NCBI GenBank assembly: GCA_914767715.1
Contig: OU612066.1
Location: forward strand, 13,087,001 to 13,151,000
DNA: 64,000 bases
Reading direction: 5' to 3'
Source of the DNA: Membranipora membranacea
Taxonomy: Eukaryota > Bryozoa > Gymnolaemata > Cheilostomatida > Membraniporidae
Part shown: in pieces, positions 8,401-22,500 of the stretch
Position numbering within the stretch: position 1 is the first letter of the stretch
Layout: each line of letters starts with the position of its first letter
Translations under genes and position numbers: made by a program
The notes under the pieces: generated by a model
Database searches by the model: none
What the model saw: the letters and a program-made list of their open reading frames with translations, nothing else
Told to the model about the DNA's origin: nothing

Positions 8401-10492
8401 CCGAATATTGGAATCCTCGGATTAACAGGGGGGTCACAGCGCTGACTTGAAAATCCAAAAATTATACCAAGGGAGGGTATCATGCTTTTTTTTCAGCCAG
8501 ATCAAAAAATAGATTTGCTTCTAACTAACCTCATAAGGAGAAGCAACTCCTGCTCATCTCGAATCTGCTGACGGTTTGGCTCTGCGGCTTTTCGTTCTCC
8601 ATCAGCGTCCGTTTTAATTAGGGCCACTTTTGCTATAAAAAAACATGCCAAACGGCAGCATCGAAAAATTAATTCTTTGTTGGATTCTTATCAAACTCCG
8701 ACCAGTTCAAGCTCTTATTGCCCTCATTCAACCCGCCGAATACTGGAATCCTCGGATTAACAGGGGGGTCACAACGCTGACTTGAAAATCCAAAAATTAT
8801 ACCAAGGGAGGGTATCATGCTCTTTTTTCGGCCAGATCAAAAAATAGATTTGCTTCTAACTAACCTCATAAGGAGGAGCAACTCCTGCTCATCTCGAATC
8901 TGCAGACCGTTTGGCTCTGCGGCTTTTCGTTCTCCGTCAGCGTCCGTTTTAATTAGGGCCACTTTTGCTATAAAAAAAAAAGCCAAACAGCAGCATCGAA
9001 AAATTAAATCTCTGTTGGATTCTTATCAAACCGCGACCAGTTCAAGCTCTTATTGCCCTCATTCAACACGCCGAATATTGGAATCCTCGGATTAACAGGG
9101 GGGTCACAACGCTGACTTGAAAATCCAAAAATTATACCAAGGGAGGGTATCATGCTTTTTTTTCGGCCAGATCAAAAAATAGATTTGCTTCTAACTAACC
9201 TCATAAGGAGGAGCAACTCCTGCTCATCTCGAATCTGCAGAGCGTGTGGCTCTGCGGCTTTTCGTTCTCCGTCAGCGTCTGTTTTAATTAGGGCCACTTT
9301 TGCTATAATAAAACATGCCAAAAGGCAGCATCGAAAAATTAAATCTCTGTTTGATTCTTATCAAACTCCGACCAGTTCAAGCTCTTGTTGCCCTCATTCA
9401 ACACGCCGAATATTGGAATCCTCGGATTAACAGGGGGGTCACAACGCTGACTTGAAAATCCAAAAATGATACCAAGGGAGGGTATCATGCTCTTTTTTCG
9501 GCCAGATCAAAAAATAGATTTGCTTCTAACTAACCTCATAAGGAGGAACAACTCCTGCTCATCTCGAATCTGCAGACCGTTTGGCTCTGCGGCTTTTCGT
9601 TCTCCGTCAGCGTCCGTTTTAATTAGGGCCACTTTTGCTATAAAAAAAAAAAGCCAAACAGCAGCATCGAAAAATTAAATCTCTGTTGAATTCTTATCAA
9701 ACTCCGACCAGTTCAAGCTCTTATTGCCCTCATTCAACACGCCGAATATTGGAATCCTCGGATTAACAGGGGGGTCACAACGCTGACTTGAAAATCCAAA
9801 AAGTATACCAGGGGAGGGTATCATGCTTTTTTTTCGGCCAGTTCAAAAAATAGATTTGCTTCTAACTAACCTCATAAGGAGGAGCAACTCCTGCTCATCT
9901 CGAATCTGCAGACCGTTTGGCTCTGCGGCTTTTCTTTTTCCGTCAGCGTCCGTTTTAATTAGGGCCACTTTTGCTATAAAAAAACATGCCAAACGGCAGC
10001 ATCGAAAAATTAAATCTCTGTTGGATTCTTATCAAACTCCGACCAGTTCAAGCTCTTATTGCCGTCATTCAACACGCCGAATATTTGAATCCTCGGATTA
10101 ACAGGGGGGTCACAACGCTGACTTGAAAATCCAAAAAGTATACCAGGGGAGGGTATCATGCTTTTTTTTCGGCCAGATCAAAAAATAGATTTGCTTCTAA
10201 CTAACCTCATAAGGAGGAGCAACTCCTGCTCATCTCGAATCTGCAGACCGTTTGGCTCTGCAGCTTTTCGTTCTCCGTCAGCGTCAGTTTTAATAAGGGC
10301 CACTTTTGCTATAAAAAAACATGCCAAAAGGCAGCATCGAAAAATTAAATCTCTGTTGGATTCTTATCAAACTCCGACCAGTTCAAGCTCTTATTGCCGT
10401 CATTCAACACGCCGAATATTTGAATCCTCGGGTTAACAGGGGGGTCACAACGCTGACTTGGAAATCCAAAAATCATACCAAGGGAGGGTTTC
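5465..10492 (+). repeat. Satellite block collinear with 25224-31923
   Basis: Diagnostic monomers appear in the same order in both places, in four runs: 5465-6806 with 25224-26565 (offset 19759), 6807-8146 with 27903-29242 (21096), 8482-9822 with 29243-30583 (20761), and 9823-10492 with 31254-31923 (21431). The offsets change by roughly whole monomers, so the two blocks differ by gain or loss of single units. Markers include the TACACCAATGGAGGG unit near 5783/25542 and the AGAGCGTGTGGCTC unit near 9240/30001. Confidence 0.75.
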
Positions 10493-13400
10493 ATGCTTTT
10501 TTTTGGGCAGATCAAAAAATAGATTTGCTTCTAACTAACCTCATAGGGAGGAGCAATTCCTGCTCATCTCGAATCTGCAGACCGTTTGGCTCTGCGGCTT
10601 TTCGTTCTCCGTCAGCGTCAGTTTTAATTAGGGCCACTTTTACTATAAAAAAACATGCCAAACGGCAGCATCGAAAAATTAAATCTTTGTTGGATTCTTA
10701 TCAAACTCCGACCAGTTCAAGCTCTTATTGCCCTCATTCAACACGCCGAATATTGGAATCCTCGGATTAACAGGGGGGTCACAACGCTGACTTGAAAATC
10801 CAAAAATTATACCAAGGGAGGGTATCATGCTTTTTTTTCAGCCAGATCAAAAAATAGATTTGCTTCTAACTAACCTCATAAGGAGAAGCAACTCCTGCTC
10901 ATCTCGAATCTGCTGACGGTTTGGCTCTGCGGCTTTTCGTTCTCCATCAGCGTCCGTTTTAATTAGGGCCACTTTTGCTATAAAAAAACATGCCAAACAG
11001 CAGCATCGAAAAATTAAATCTCTGTTGGATTCTTATCAAACTCCGACCAGTTCAAGCTCTTATTGCCCTCATTCAACACGCCGAATACTGGAATCCTCGG
11101 ATTAACAGGGGGGTCACAACGCTGACTTGAAAATCCAAAAATTATACCGAGGGAGGGTATCATGCTCTTTTTTCGGCCAGATCAAAAAATAGATTTGCTT
11201 CTAACTAACCTCATAAGGAGGAGCAACTCCTGCTGATCTCGAATCTGCAGACCGTTTGGCTCTGCGGCTTTTCGTTCTCCGTCAGCGTCCGTTTTAATTA
11301 GGGCCACTTTTGCTATAAAAAAAACATGCCAAACGGCAGCATCGAAAAATTAATTATCTGTTGGATTCTTATCAAACTCCGACCAGTTCAAGCTCTTATT
11401 GCCCTCATTCAACACGCCGAATATTGGAATCCTCGGATTAACAGGGGGGTCACAACGCTGACTTGAAAATCCAAAAATTATACCAAGGGAGGGTATCATG
11501 CTTTTTTTTCGGCCAGATCAAAAAATAGATTTGCTTCTAACTAACCTCATAAGGAGGAGCAATTCCTGCTCATCTCGAATCTGCAGACCGTTTGGCTCTG
11601 CGGCTTTTCGTTCTCCGTCAGCATCCGTTTTAATTAGGGCCACTTTCGCTATAAAAAAACATGCCAAAAGGCAGCATCGAAAAATTAAATCTCTGTTGGA
11701 TTCTTATCAAACTCCGACCAGTTCAAGCTCTTATTGCCCTCATTCAACACGCCGAATATTGGAATCCTCGGATTAACAGGGGGGTCACAACGCTGACTTG
11801 AAAATCCAAAAGTTATACCAAGGGAGGGTATCATGCTTTTTTTTCGGCCAGATCAAAAAATAGATTTGCTTCTAACTAACCTCATAAGGAGGAGCAACTC
11901 CTGCTCATCTCGAATCTGCAGAACGTTTGGCTCTGCGGCTTTTCGTTCTCCGTCAGCGTCCGTTTTAATTAGGGCCACTTTTGCTATAAAAAAACATGCC
12001 AAACAGCAGCATCGAAAAATTAAATCTCTGTTGGATTCTTATCAAACTCCGAGCAGTTCAAGCTCTTATTGCCCTCATTCAACACGCCGAATATTGGAAT
12101 CCTCGGATTAACAGGGGGGTCACAACGCTGACTTGAAAATCCAAAAATTATACCAAGGGAGGGTATCATGCTTTTTTTTCGGCCAGATCAAAAAATAGAT
12201 TTGCTTCTAACTAACCTCATAAGGAAGAGCAACTCCTGCTCATCTCGAAACTGCAGACCGTTTTGCTCTGCGGCTTTTCGTTCTCCGTCAGCGTCCGTTT
12301 TAATTAGGGCCACTTTTGCTATAAAAAAAACATGCCAAACGGCAGCATCGAAAAATTAAATCTCTGTTGGATTCTTATCAAACTCCGACCAGTTCAAGCT
12401 CTTATTGCCGTCATTCAACACACCGAATATTGGAATCCTCGGATTAACAGGGGGTCACAACGCTGACTTGAAAATCCAAAAATTATACCATGGGAGGGTA
12501 TCATGCTTTTTTTTCGGCCAGATCAAAAAATAGATTTGCTTCTAACTAACCTCATAAGGAGGAGCGACTCCTGCTCATCTCGAATCTGCAGACCGTTTTG
12601 ATCTGCGGCTTTTCGTTCTCCGTCAGCGTCCGTATTAATTAGGGCCAGTTTTGCTATAAAAAAACATGCCAAACGGCAGCATCGAAAAATTAAATATCTG
12701 TTGGATTCTTATCCAACTCCGACCAGTTCAAGCTCTTATTGCCCTCATTCAACACGCCGAATATTGGAATCCTCGGATTAACAGGGGGGTCACAACGCTG
12801 ACTTGAAAATCCAAAAATTATACCAAGGGAGGGTATCATGCTTTTTTTTCGGCCAGATCAAAAAATAGATTTGCTTCTAACTAACCTCATAAGGAGGAGC
12901 AACTCCTGCTTATCTCGAATCTGCAGACCGTTTGGCTCTGCGGCTTTTCGTTCTCCGTCAGCGTCCGTTTTAATTAGGGCCACTTTTGCTATAAAAAAAC
13001 ATGCCAAACGGCAGCATCGAAAAATTAAATCTCTGTTGGATTCTTATCAAACTCCGACCAGTTCAAGCTCTTATTGCCCTCATTCAACACGCCAAATATT
13101 GGAATCCTCGGATTAACAGGGGGGTCACAACGCTGACTTGAAAATCCAAAAATTATACCAAGGGAGGGTATCATGCTTTTTTTTCGGCCAGATCAAAAAA
13201 TAGATTTGCTTGTAACTAACCTCATAAGGAGGAGCAACTCCTGCTCATCTCGAATCTGCAGACCGTTTGGCTCTGCGGCTTTTCGTTCTCCGTCAGCGTC
13301 CGTTTTAATTAGGGCCACTTTTGCTATAAAAAAACATGCCAAACAGCAGCATCAAAAATTAAATCTCTGTTGGATTCTTATCAAACTTTGACCAGTTCAA

Positions 13401-13506
13401 GCTCTTATTGCCCTCATTCAACACGCCGAATATTGGAATCATCGGATTAACAGGGGGGTCACAACGCTGACTTGAAAATCCAAAAATTATACCAAGGGAG
13501 GGTATC
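10493..13506 (+). repeat. Satellite segment with mixed monomer types
   Basis: Nine ordinary monomers. Some have recognisable relatives elsewhere: the unit at 12838 resembles 19880 (both have CTGCTTATCTCG and CGCCAAATATT), the unit at 10828 has the TCTGCTGACGG marker of 8482 and 29243, and the start of 10493 resembles 31924. No long collinear match to another segment was found. Confidence 0.6.
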
Positions 13507-16500
13507 ATGCTTTTTTTTCGGCCAGATCAAAAAATAGATTTGCTTCTAACTAACCTCATAAGGAGGAGCAACTCCTGCTCATCTCGAAACTGCAGACCGT
13601 TTGGCTCTGCGGCTTTTCGTTCTCCGTCAGCGTCCGTTTTAATTAGGGCCACTTTTGCTATAAAAAAAACATGCCAAACGGCAGCATCGAAAAATTAAAT
13701 CTCTGTTGGATTCTTATCAAACTCCGACCAGTTCAAGCTCTTATTGCCCTCATTCAACACGCCGAATATTGGAATCCTCGGATTAACAGGGGGGTCACAA
13801 CGCTGACTTGAAAATCCAAAAATTATACCTAGGGAGGGTATCATGCTTTTTTTTCGGCCAGATCAAAAAATAGATTTGCTTCTAACTAACCTCATAAGGA
13901 GGAGCAACTCCTGCTCATCTCGAATCTGCAGACCGTTTGGCTCTGCGGCTTTTCGTTCCCCGTCAGCGTCCGTTTTAATTAGGGCCACTTTTGCTATAAA
14001 AAAACATGCCAAAAGGCAGCATCGAAAAATTAAATCTCTGTTGGATTCTTATCAAACTGCGACCAGTTCAAGCTCTTATTGCCGTCATTCAACACGCCGA
14101 ATATTGGAATCTTCGGATTAACAGGGGGGTCACAACGCTGACTTGAAAATCCAAAAAGTATACCAAGGGAGGGTATCATGCTTTTTTTTCGGCCAGATCA
14201 AAAAATAAATTTGCTTCTAACTAACCTCATAAGGAGGAGCAACTCCTGCATATCTCGAATCTGCAGACCGTTTGGCTCTGCGGCTTTTCGTTCTCCGTCA
14301 GCGTCCGTTTTAATTAGGGCCACTTTTGCTATAAAAAAACATGCCAAAAGGCAGCATCGAAAAATTAAATCTCTGTTGGATTCTTATCAAACTCCGACCA
14401 GTTCAAGCTCTTATTGCCGTCATTCAACACGCCGAATATTGGAATCTTCGGATTAACAGGGGGGTCACAATGCTGACTTGAAAATCCAAAAATTATACCA
14501 AGGGAGGGTATCATGCTTTTTTTTCGGCCAGATCAAAAATAGATTTGCTTCTAACTAACCTCATAAGGAGGAGCAACTCCTGCTCATCTCGAATCTGCAG
14601 ACCGTTTGGCTCTGCGGCTTTTCGTTCTCTGTCAGCGTCCGTTTTTATTAGGGCCACTTTTGCTATAAAAAAACATGCCATAAGGCAGCATCGAAAAATT
14701 AAATCTCTGTTGGATTCTTATCAAACTCCGACCAGTTCAAGCTCTTATTGCCCTCATTCAACACGCCGAATATTGGAATCCTCGGATTAACAGGGGGGTC
14801 ACAACGCTGACTTGAAAATCCAAAAATTATACCAAGGGAGGGTATCATGCTTTTTTTTCGGCAAGATCAAAAAATAGATTTGCTTCTAACTAACTTCATA
14901 AGGAGGAGCAACTCCTGCTCATCTCGAATCTGCAGACCGTTTGGCTCTGCGGCTTTTCGTTCCCCGTCAGCGTCCGTTTTAATTAGGGCCACTTTTGCTA
15001 TAAAAAAACATGCCAAAAGGCAGCATCGAAAAATTAAATCTCTGTTGGATTCTTATCAAACTGCGACCAGATCAAGCTCTTATTGCCGTCATTCAACACG
15101 CCGAATATTGGAATCTTCGGATTAACAGGGGGGTCAAAACGCTGACTTGAAAATCCAAAAAGTATACCAAGGGAGGGTATCATGCTTTTTTTTCGGCCAG
15201 ATCAAAAAATAGATTTGCTTCTAACTAACCTCATAAGGAGGAGCAACTCCTGCTCATCTCGAATCTGCAGACCGTTTGGCTCTGCGGCTTTTCGTTCTCC
15301 GTCAGCGTCCGTTTTAATTAGGGCCACTTTTGCTATAAAAAAACATGCCAAAAGGCAGCATCGAAAAATTAAATCTCTGTTGGATTCTTATCAAACTCCG
15401 ACCAGTTCAAGCTCTTATTGCCGTCATTCAACACGCCGAATATTGGAATCTTCGGATTAACAGGGGGGTCACAATGCTGACTTGAAAATCCAAAAATTAT
15501 ACCAAGGGAGGGTATCATGCTTTTTTTTCGGCCAGATCAAAAATAGATTTGCTTCTAACTAACCTCATAAGGAGGAGCAACTCCTGCTCATCTCGAATCT
15601 GCAGAACGTTTGGCTCTGCGGCTTTTCGTTCTCTGTCAGCGTCCGTTTTAATTAGGGCCACTTTTGCTATAAAAAAACATGCCAAAAGGCAGCATCGAAA
15701 AATTAAATCTCTGTTGGATTCTTATCAAACTCCGACCAGTTCAAGCTCTTATTGCCCTCATTCAACACGCCGAATATTGGAATCCTCGGATTAACAGGGG
15801 GGTCACAACGCTGACTTGAAAATCCAAATATTATACCAAGGGAGGGTATCATGCTTTTTTTTCGGCAAGATCAAAAAATAGATTTGCTTCTAACTAACTT
15901 CATAAGGAGGAGCAACTCCTGCTCATCTCGAATCTGCAGAACGTTTGGCTCTGCGGCTTTTCGTTCTCCGTCAGCGTCCGTTTTAATTAGGGCCACTTTT
16001 GCTATAAAAAAACATGCCAAACAGCAGCATCGAAAAATTAAATCTCTGTTGGATTCTTATCAAACTCCGACCAGTTCAAGCTCTTATTGCCCTCATTCAA
16101 CACGCCGAATATTGGAATCCTCGAATTAACAGGGGGGTCACAACGCTGACTTGAAAATCCAAAAATTATACCAAGGGAGGGTATCATGCTTTTTTTTCGG
16201 CCAGATCAAAAAATAGATTTGCTTCTAACTAACCTCATAAGGAGGAGCAAATCCTGCTCATCTCGAATCTGCAGACCGTTTGGCTCTGCGGCTTTTCGTT
16301 CCCCGTCAGCGTCCGTTTTAATTAGGGCCACTTTTGCTATAAAAAAACATGCCAAAAGGCAGCATCGAAAAATTAATTCTCTGTTGGATTCTTATCAAAC
16401 TGCGACCAGTTCAAGCTCTTATTGCCGTCATTCAACACGCCGAATATTGGAATCTTCGGATTAACAGGGGGGTCAAAACGCTGACTTGAAAATCCAAAAA

Positions 16501-19500
16501 GTATACCAAGGGAGGGTATCATGCTTTTTTTTCTGCCAGATCAAAAAATAGATTTGCTTCTAACTAACCTCATAAGGAGGAGCAACTCCTGCTCATCTCG
16601 AATCTGCAGACCGTTTGGCTCTGCGGCTTTTCGTTCTCCGTCAGCGTCCGTTTTAATTAGGGCCACTTTTGCTATAAAAAAACATGCCAAAAGGCAGCAT
16701 CGAAAAATTAAATCTCTGTTGGATTCTTATCAAACTCCGACCAGTTCAAGCTCTTATTGCCGTCATTCAACACGCCGAATATTGGAATCTTCGGATTAAC
16801 AGGGGGGTCACAATGCTGACTTGAAAATCCAAAAATTATACCAAGGGAGGGTATCATGCTTTTTTTTCGGCCAGATCAAAAATAGATTTGCTTCTAACTA
16901 ACCTCATAAGGAGGAGCAACTCCTGCTCATCTCGAATCTGCAGACCGTTTGGCTCTGCGGCTTTTCGTTCTCTGTCAGCGTCCGTTTTAATTAGGGCCAC
17001 TTTTGCTATAAAAAAACATGCCAAAAGGCAGCATCGAAAAATTAAATCTCTGTTGGATTCTTATCAAACTCCGACCAGTTCAAGCTCTTATTGCCCTCAT
17101 TCAACACGCCGAATATTGGAATCCTCGGATTAACAGGGGGGTCACAACGCTGACTTGAAAATCCAAAAATTATACCAAGGGAGGGTATCATGCTTTTTTT
17201 TCGGCAAGATCAAAAAATAGATTTGCTTCTAACTAACTTCATAAGGAGGAGCAACTCCTGCTCATCTCGAATCTGCAGAACGTTTGGCTCTGCGGCTTTT
17301 CGTTCTCCGTCAGCGTCCGTTTTAATTAGGGCCACTTTTGCTATAAAAAAACATGCCAAACAGCAGCATCGAAAAATTAAATCTCTGTTGGATTCTTATC
17401 AAACTCCGACCAGTTCAAGCTCTTATTGCCCTCATTCAACACGCCGAATATTGGAATCCTCGGATTAACAGGGGGGTCACAACGCTGACTTGATAATCCA
17501 AAAATTATACCAAGGGAGGGAGGGTATCATGCTTTTTTTTCGGCCAGATCAAAAAATAGATTTGCTTCTAACTAACCTCATAAGGAAGAGCAACTCCTGC
17601 TCATCTGGAAACTGCAGACCGTTTGGCTCTGCGGCTTTTCGTTCTCCGTCAGCGTCCGTTTTAATTAGGGCCACTTTTGCTATAAAAAAAACATGCCAAA
17701 CGGCAGCATCGAAAAATTAAATCTCTGTTGGATTCTTATCAAACTCCGACCAGTTCAAGCTCTTATTGCCGTCATTCAACACGCCGAATATTGGAATCCT
17801 CGGATTAACAAGGGGGTCACAACGCTGACTTGAAAATCCAAAAATTATACCAAGGGAGGGTATCATGCTTTTTTTTCGGCCAGATCAAAAAATAGATTTG
17901 CTTCTAAATAACCTCATAAGGAGGAGCAACTCCTGCTCATCTCGAAACTGCAGACCGTTTGGCTCTGCGGCTTTTCGTTCTCCGTCAGCGTCCGTTTTAA
18001 TTAGGGCCACTTTTGCTATAAAAAAAACATGCCAAACGGCAGCATCGAAAAATTAAATATCTGTTGGATTCTTATCAAACTCCGACCAGTTCAAGCTCTT
18101 ATTGCCCTCATTCAACACGCCGAATATTGGAATCCTCGGATTAACAGGGGGGTCACAACGCTGACTTGAAAATCCAAAAATTATACCAAGGGAGGGTATC
18201 ATGCTTTTTTTTCGGCCAGATCAAAAAATAGATTTGCTTCTAACTAACCTCATAAGGAGGAGCAACTCCTGCTCATCTCGAATCTGCAGACCGTTTGGCT
18301 CTGCGGCTTTTCGTTCTCCGTCAGCGTCCGTTTTAATTACGGCCACTTTTGCTATAAAAAAACATGCCAAACAGCAGCATCGAAAAATTAAATCTCTGTT
18401 GGATTCTTATCAAACTCCGACCAGTTCAAGCTCTTATTGCCCTCATTCAACACGCCGAATATTGGAATCCTCGGATTAACAGGGGGGTCACAACGCTGAC
18501 TTGAAAATCCAAAAATTATACCAAGGGAGGGTATCATGCTTTTTTTTCGGCCAGATCAAAAAATAGATTTGCTTCTAACTAACCTCATAAGGAAGAGCAA
18601 CTCCTGCTCATCTCGAAACTGCAGACCGTTTTGCTCTGCGGCTTTTCGTTCTCCGTCAGCGTCCGTTTTAATTAGGGCCACTTTTGCTATAAAAAAACAT
18701 GCCAAAAGGCAGCATCGAAAAATTAAATCTCTGTTGGATTCTTATCAAACTCCGACCAGTTCAAGCTCTTATTGCCGTCATTCAACACGCCGAATATTGG
18801 AATCTTCGGATTAACAGGGGGGTCACAACGCTGACTTGAAAATCCAAAAATTATACCAAGGGAGGGTATCATGCTTTTTTTTCGGCCAGATCAAAAATAG
18901 ATTTGCTTCTAACTAACCTCATAAGGAGGAGCAACTCCTGCTCATCTCGAATCTGCAGACCGTTTGGCTCTACGGCTTTTCGTTCTCTGTCAGCGTCCGT
19001 TTTAATTAGGGCCACTTTTGCTATAAAAAAACATGCCAAAAGGCAGCATCGAAAAATTAAATCTCTGTTGGATTCTTATCAAACTCCGACCAGTTCAAGC
19101 TCTTATTGCCCTCATTCAACACGCCGAATATTGGAATCCTCGGATTAACAGGGGGGTCACAACGCTGACTTGATAATCCAAAAATTATACCAAGGGAGGG
19201 AGGGTATCATGCTTTTTTTTTGGCCAGATCAAAAAATAGATTTGCTTCTAACTAACCTCATAAGGAAGAGCAACTCCTGCTCATCTGGAAACTGCAGACC
19301 GTTTGGCTCTGCGGCTTTTCGTTCTCCGTCGGCGTCCGTTTTAATTAGGGCCACTTTTGCTAAAAAAAAAACATGCCAAACGGCAGCATCGAAAAATTAA
19401 ATCTCTGTTGGATTCTTATCAAACTCCGACCAGTTCAAGCTCTTATTGCCCTCATTCAACACGCCGAATATTGGAATCCTCGGATTAACAAGGGGGTCAC

Positions 19501-19544
19501 AACGCTGACTTGAAAATCCAAAAATTATACCAAGAGAGGGTATC
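13507..19544 (+). repeat. Satellite block collinear with 36942-43298
   Basis: Monomers 13507-14846 match 36942-38281 at offset 23435. Monomers from 14847 to about 18330 match from 38936 at offset 24089. From about 18700 to 19544 the offset is 23754. The first change (+654) is a dimer present only in the later block (38282-38935). The second (-335) is a one-monomer loss there that leaves a hybrid unit at 42290. The block thus preserves an earlier state of part of the 18-kb higher-order repeat. Confidence 0.8.
14847..17524 (+). repeat. Three- and four-monomer higher-order repeats (1004 and 1339 bp)
   Basis: A monomer type marked by CGGCAAGATC and AACTTCATAAGG starts at 14847, 15851 and 17190, spacings of 1004 and 1339 bases. 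Its neighbours, a unit with TTCCCCGTCAG and AACTGCGACC and a unit with the A5 tract and TCTCTGTCAGCG, recur with the same spacing. The same four-unit period is seen at 39940/41279 and 58668/60007. Confidence 0.8.
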
Positions 19545-22500
19545 ATGCTTTTTTTTCGGCCAGATCAAAAAATAGATTTGCTTCTAACTAACCTCATAAG
19601 GAGGAGCAACTCCTGCTCATCTCGAATCTGCAGACCGTTTGGCTCTGCGGCTTTTCGTTCTCCGTCAGCGTCCGTTTTAATTAGGGCCACTTTTGCTATA
19701 AAAAAACATGCCAAAAGGCAGCATCGAAAAATTAAATCTCTGTTGGATTCTTATCAAACTCCGACCAGTTCAAGCTCTTATTGCCCTCATTCAACACGCC
19801 GAATATTGGAATCCTCGGATTAACAGGGGGGTCACAACGCTGACTTGAAAATCCAAAAATTATACCAAGGGAGGGTATCATGCTTTTTTTTCGGCCAGAT
19901 CAAAAAATAGATTTGCTTCTAACTAACCTCATAAGGAGGAGCAACTCCTGCTTATCTCGAATCTGCAGACCGTTTGGCTCTGCGGCTTTTCGTTCTCCGT
20001 CAGCGTCCGTTTTAATTAGGGCCACTTTTGCTATAAAAAAACATGCCAAACGGCAGCATCGAAAAATTAAATCTCTGTTGGATTCTTATCAAACTCCGAC
20101 CAGTTCAAGCTCTTATTGCCCTCATTCAACACGCCAAATATTGGAATCCTCGGATTAACAGGGGGGTCACAACGCTGACTTGAAAATCCAAAAATTATAC
20201 CAAGGGAGGGTATCATGCTTTTTTTTCGGCCAGATCAAAAAACAGATTTGCTTCTAACTAACCTCATAAGGAGGGGCAACTCCTGCTCATCTCGAATCTG
20301 CAGACCGTTTTGCTCTGCAGCTTTTCGTTCTCCGTCAGCATCCGTTTTAATTAGGGCCACTTTTGCTATAAAAAAACATGCCAAACGGCAGCATCGATAA
20401 ATTAAATCTCTGTTGGATTCTTATCAAACTCCGACCAGTTCAAGCTCTTATTGCCCTCATTCAACACGCCGAATATTGGAATCCTCGGATCAACAGGGGG
20501 GTCACAACGCTGACTTGAAAATCCAAAAATTATACTAAGGGAGGGTATCATGCTTTTTTTTCGGCCAGATCAAAAAATAGATTTGCTTCTAACTAACCTC
20601 ATAAGGAGGAGCAACTCCTGCTCATCTCGAATCTGCAGACCGTTTTGCTCTGCGGCTTTTTGTTCTCCGTCAGCGTCCGTTTTAATTACGGCCACTTTTG
20701 CTATAAAAAACCATGCCAAAAGGCAGCATCGAAAAATTAAATCTCTGTTGGATTCTTATCAAACTCCGACCAGTTCAAGCTCTTATTGCCGTCATTCAAC
20801 ACGCCGAACATTAAAATCCTCGGATTAACAGGGGGTCACAACGCTGACTTGAAAATCCAAAAATTATACCAAGGGAGGGTATCATGCTTTTTTTTCGGCC
20901 AGATCAAAAAATACATTTGCTTCTAACTAACCTCATAAGGAGGAGCAACTCCTGCTCATCTCGAATCTGCAGACCGTTTGGCTCTGCGGCTTTTCGTTCT
21001 CCGTCAGCGTCCGTTTTAATTAGGGCCACTTTTGCTATAAAAAAACATGCCAAAAGGCAGCATCGAAAAATTAAATCTCTGTTGGATTCTTTTCAAACTC
21101 CGACCAGGTCAAGCTCTTATTGCCGTCATTCAACACGCCGAATATTGGAATCCTCGGATTAACAGGGGGGTCACAACGCTGACTTGAAAATCCAAAAATT
21201 ATACCAAGGGAGGGTATCATGCTTTTTTTTCGGCCAGATCAAAAAATAGATTTGCTTCTAACTAACCTCATAAGGAGGAGCAAATCTGCAGACCGTTTGG
21301 CTCTGCGGCTTTTCGTTCTCCGTCAGCGTCGGTTTTAATTAGGGCCACTTTTGCTATAAAAAAACATGCCAAACGGCAGCATCGAAAAATTAAATCTCTG
21401 TTGGATTCTTATCAAACTCCGACCAGTTCAAGCTCTTATTGCCCTCATTCAACACGCCAAATATTGGAATCCTCGGATTAACAGGGGGGTCACAACGCTG
21501 ACTTGAAAATCCAAAAATTATACCAAGGGAGGGTATCATGCTTTTTTTTCGGCCAGATCAAAAAATATATTTGCTTCTAACTAACCTCATAAGGAGGAGC
21601 AACTCCTGCTCATCTCGAATCTGCAGAACGTTTGGCTCTGCGGCTTTTCGTTCTCTGTCAGCGTCCGTTTTAATTAGGGCCACTTTTGCTATAAAAAAAC
21701 ATGCCAAACAGCAGCATCAAAAATTAAATCTCTGTTGGATTCTTATCAAACTTTGACCAGTTCAAGCTCTTATTGCCCTGATTCAACACGCCGAATATTG
21801 GAATCATCGGATTAACAGGGGGGTCACAACGCTGACTTGAAAATCCAAAAATTATACCAAGGGAGGGTATCATGCTTTTTTTTCGGCCAGATCAAAAAAT
21901 AGATTTGCTTCTAACTAACCTCATAAGGAGGAGCAACTCCTGCTCATCTCGAAACTGCAGACCGTTTGGCTCTGCGGCTTTTCGTTCTCCGTCAGCGTCC
22001 GTTTTAATTAGGGCCACTTTTGCTATAAAAAAATTATGCCAAACGGCAGCATCGAAAAATTAAATCTCTGTTGGATTCTTATCAAACTCCGACCAGTTCA
22101 AGCTCTTATTGCCCTCATTCAACACGCCGAATATTGGAATCCTCGGATTAACAGGGGGGTCACAACGCTGACTTGAAAATCCAAAAATTATACCAAGGGA
22201 GGGTATCATGCTTTTTTTTCGGCCAGATCAAAAAATAGATTTGCTTCTAACTAACCTCATAAGGAGGAGCAACTCCTGCTCATCTCGAATCTGCAGACCG
22301 TTTGGCTCTGCGGCTTTTCGTTCCCCGTCAGCGTCCGTTTTAATTAGGGCCACTTTTGCTATAAAAAAACATGCCAAAAGGCAGCATCGAAAAATTAAAT
22401 CTCTGTTGGATTCTTATCAAACTGCGACCAGTTCAAGCTCTTATTGCCGTCATTCAACACGCCGAATATTGGAATCTTCGGATTAACAGGGGGGTCACAA

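Noticed and set aside
10321-10770. 149-codon frame crossing a monomer border (also at 31752, 34094, 36102, 49826, 52168, 54176)
   Set aside because: It arises because one TGA became TGG (CTTGGAAATCC), joining frames from two adjacent monomers. All cases descend from one monomer type.
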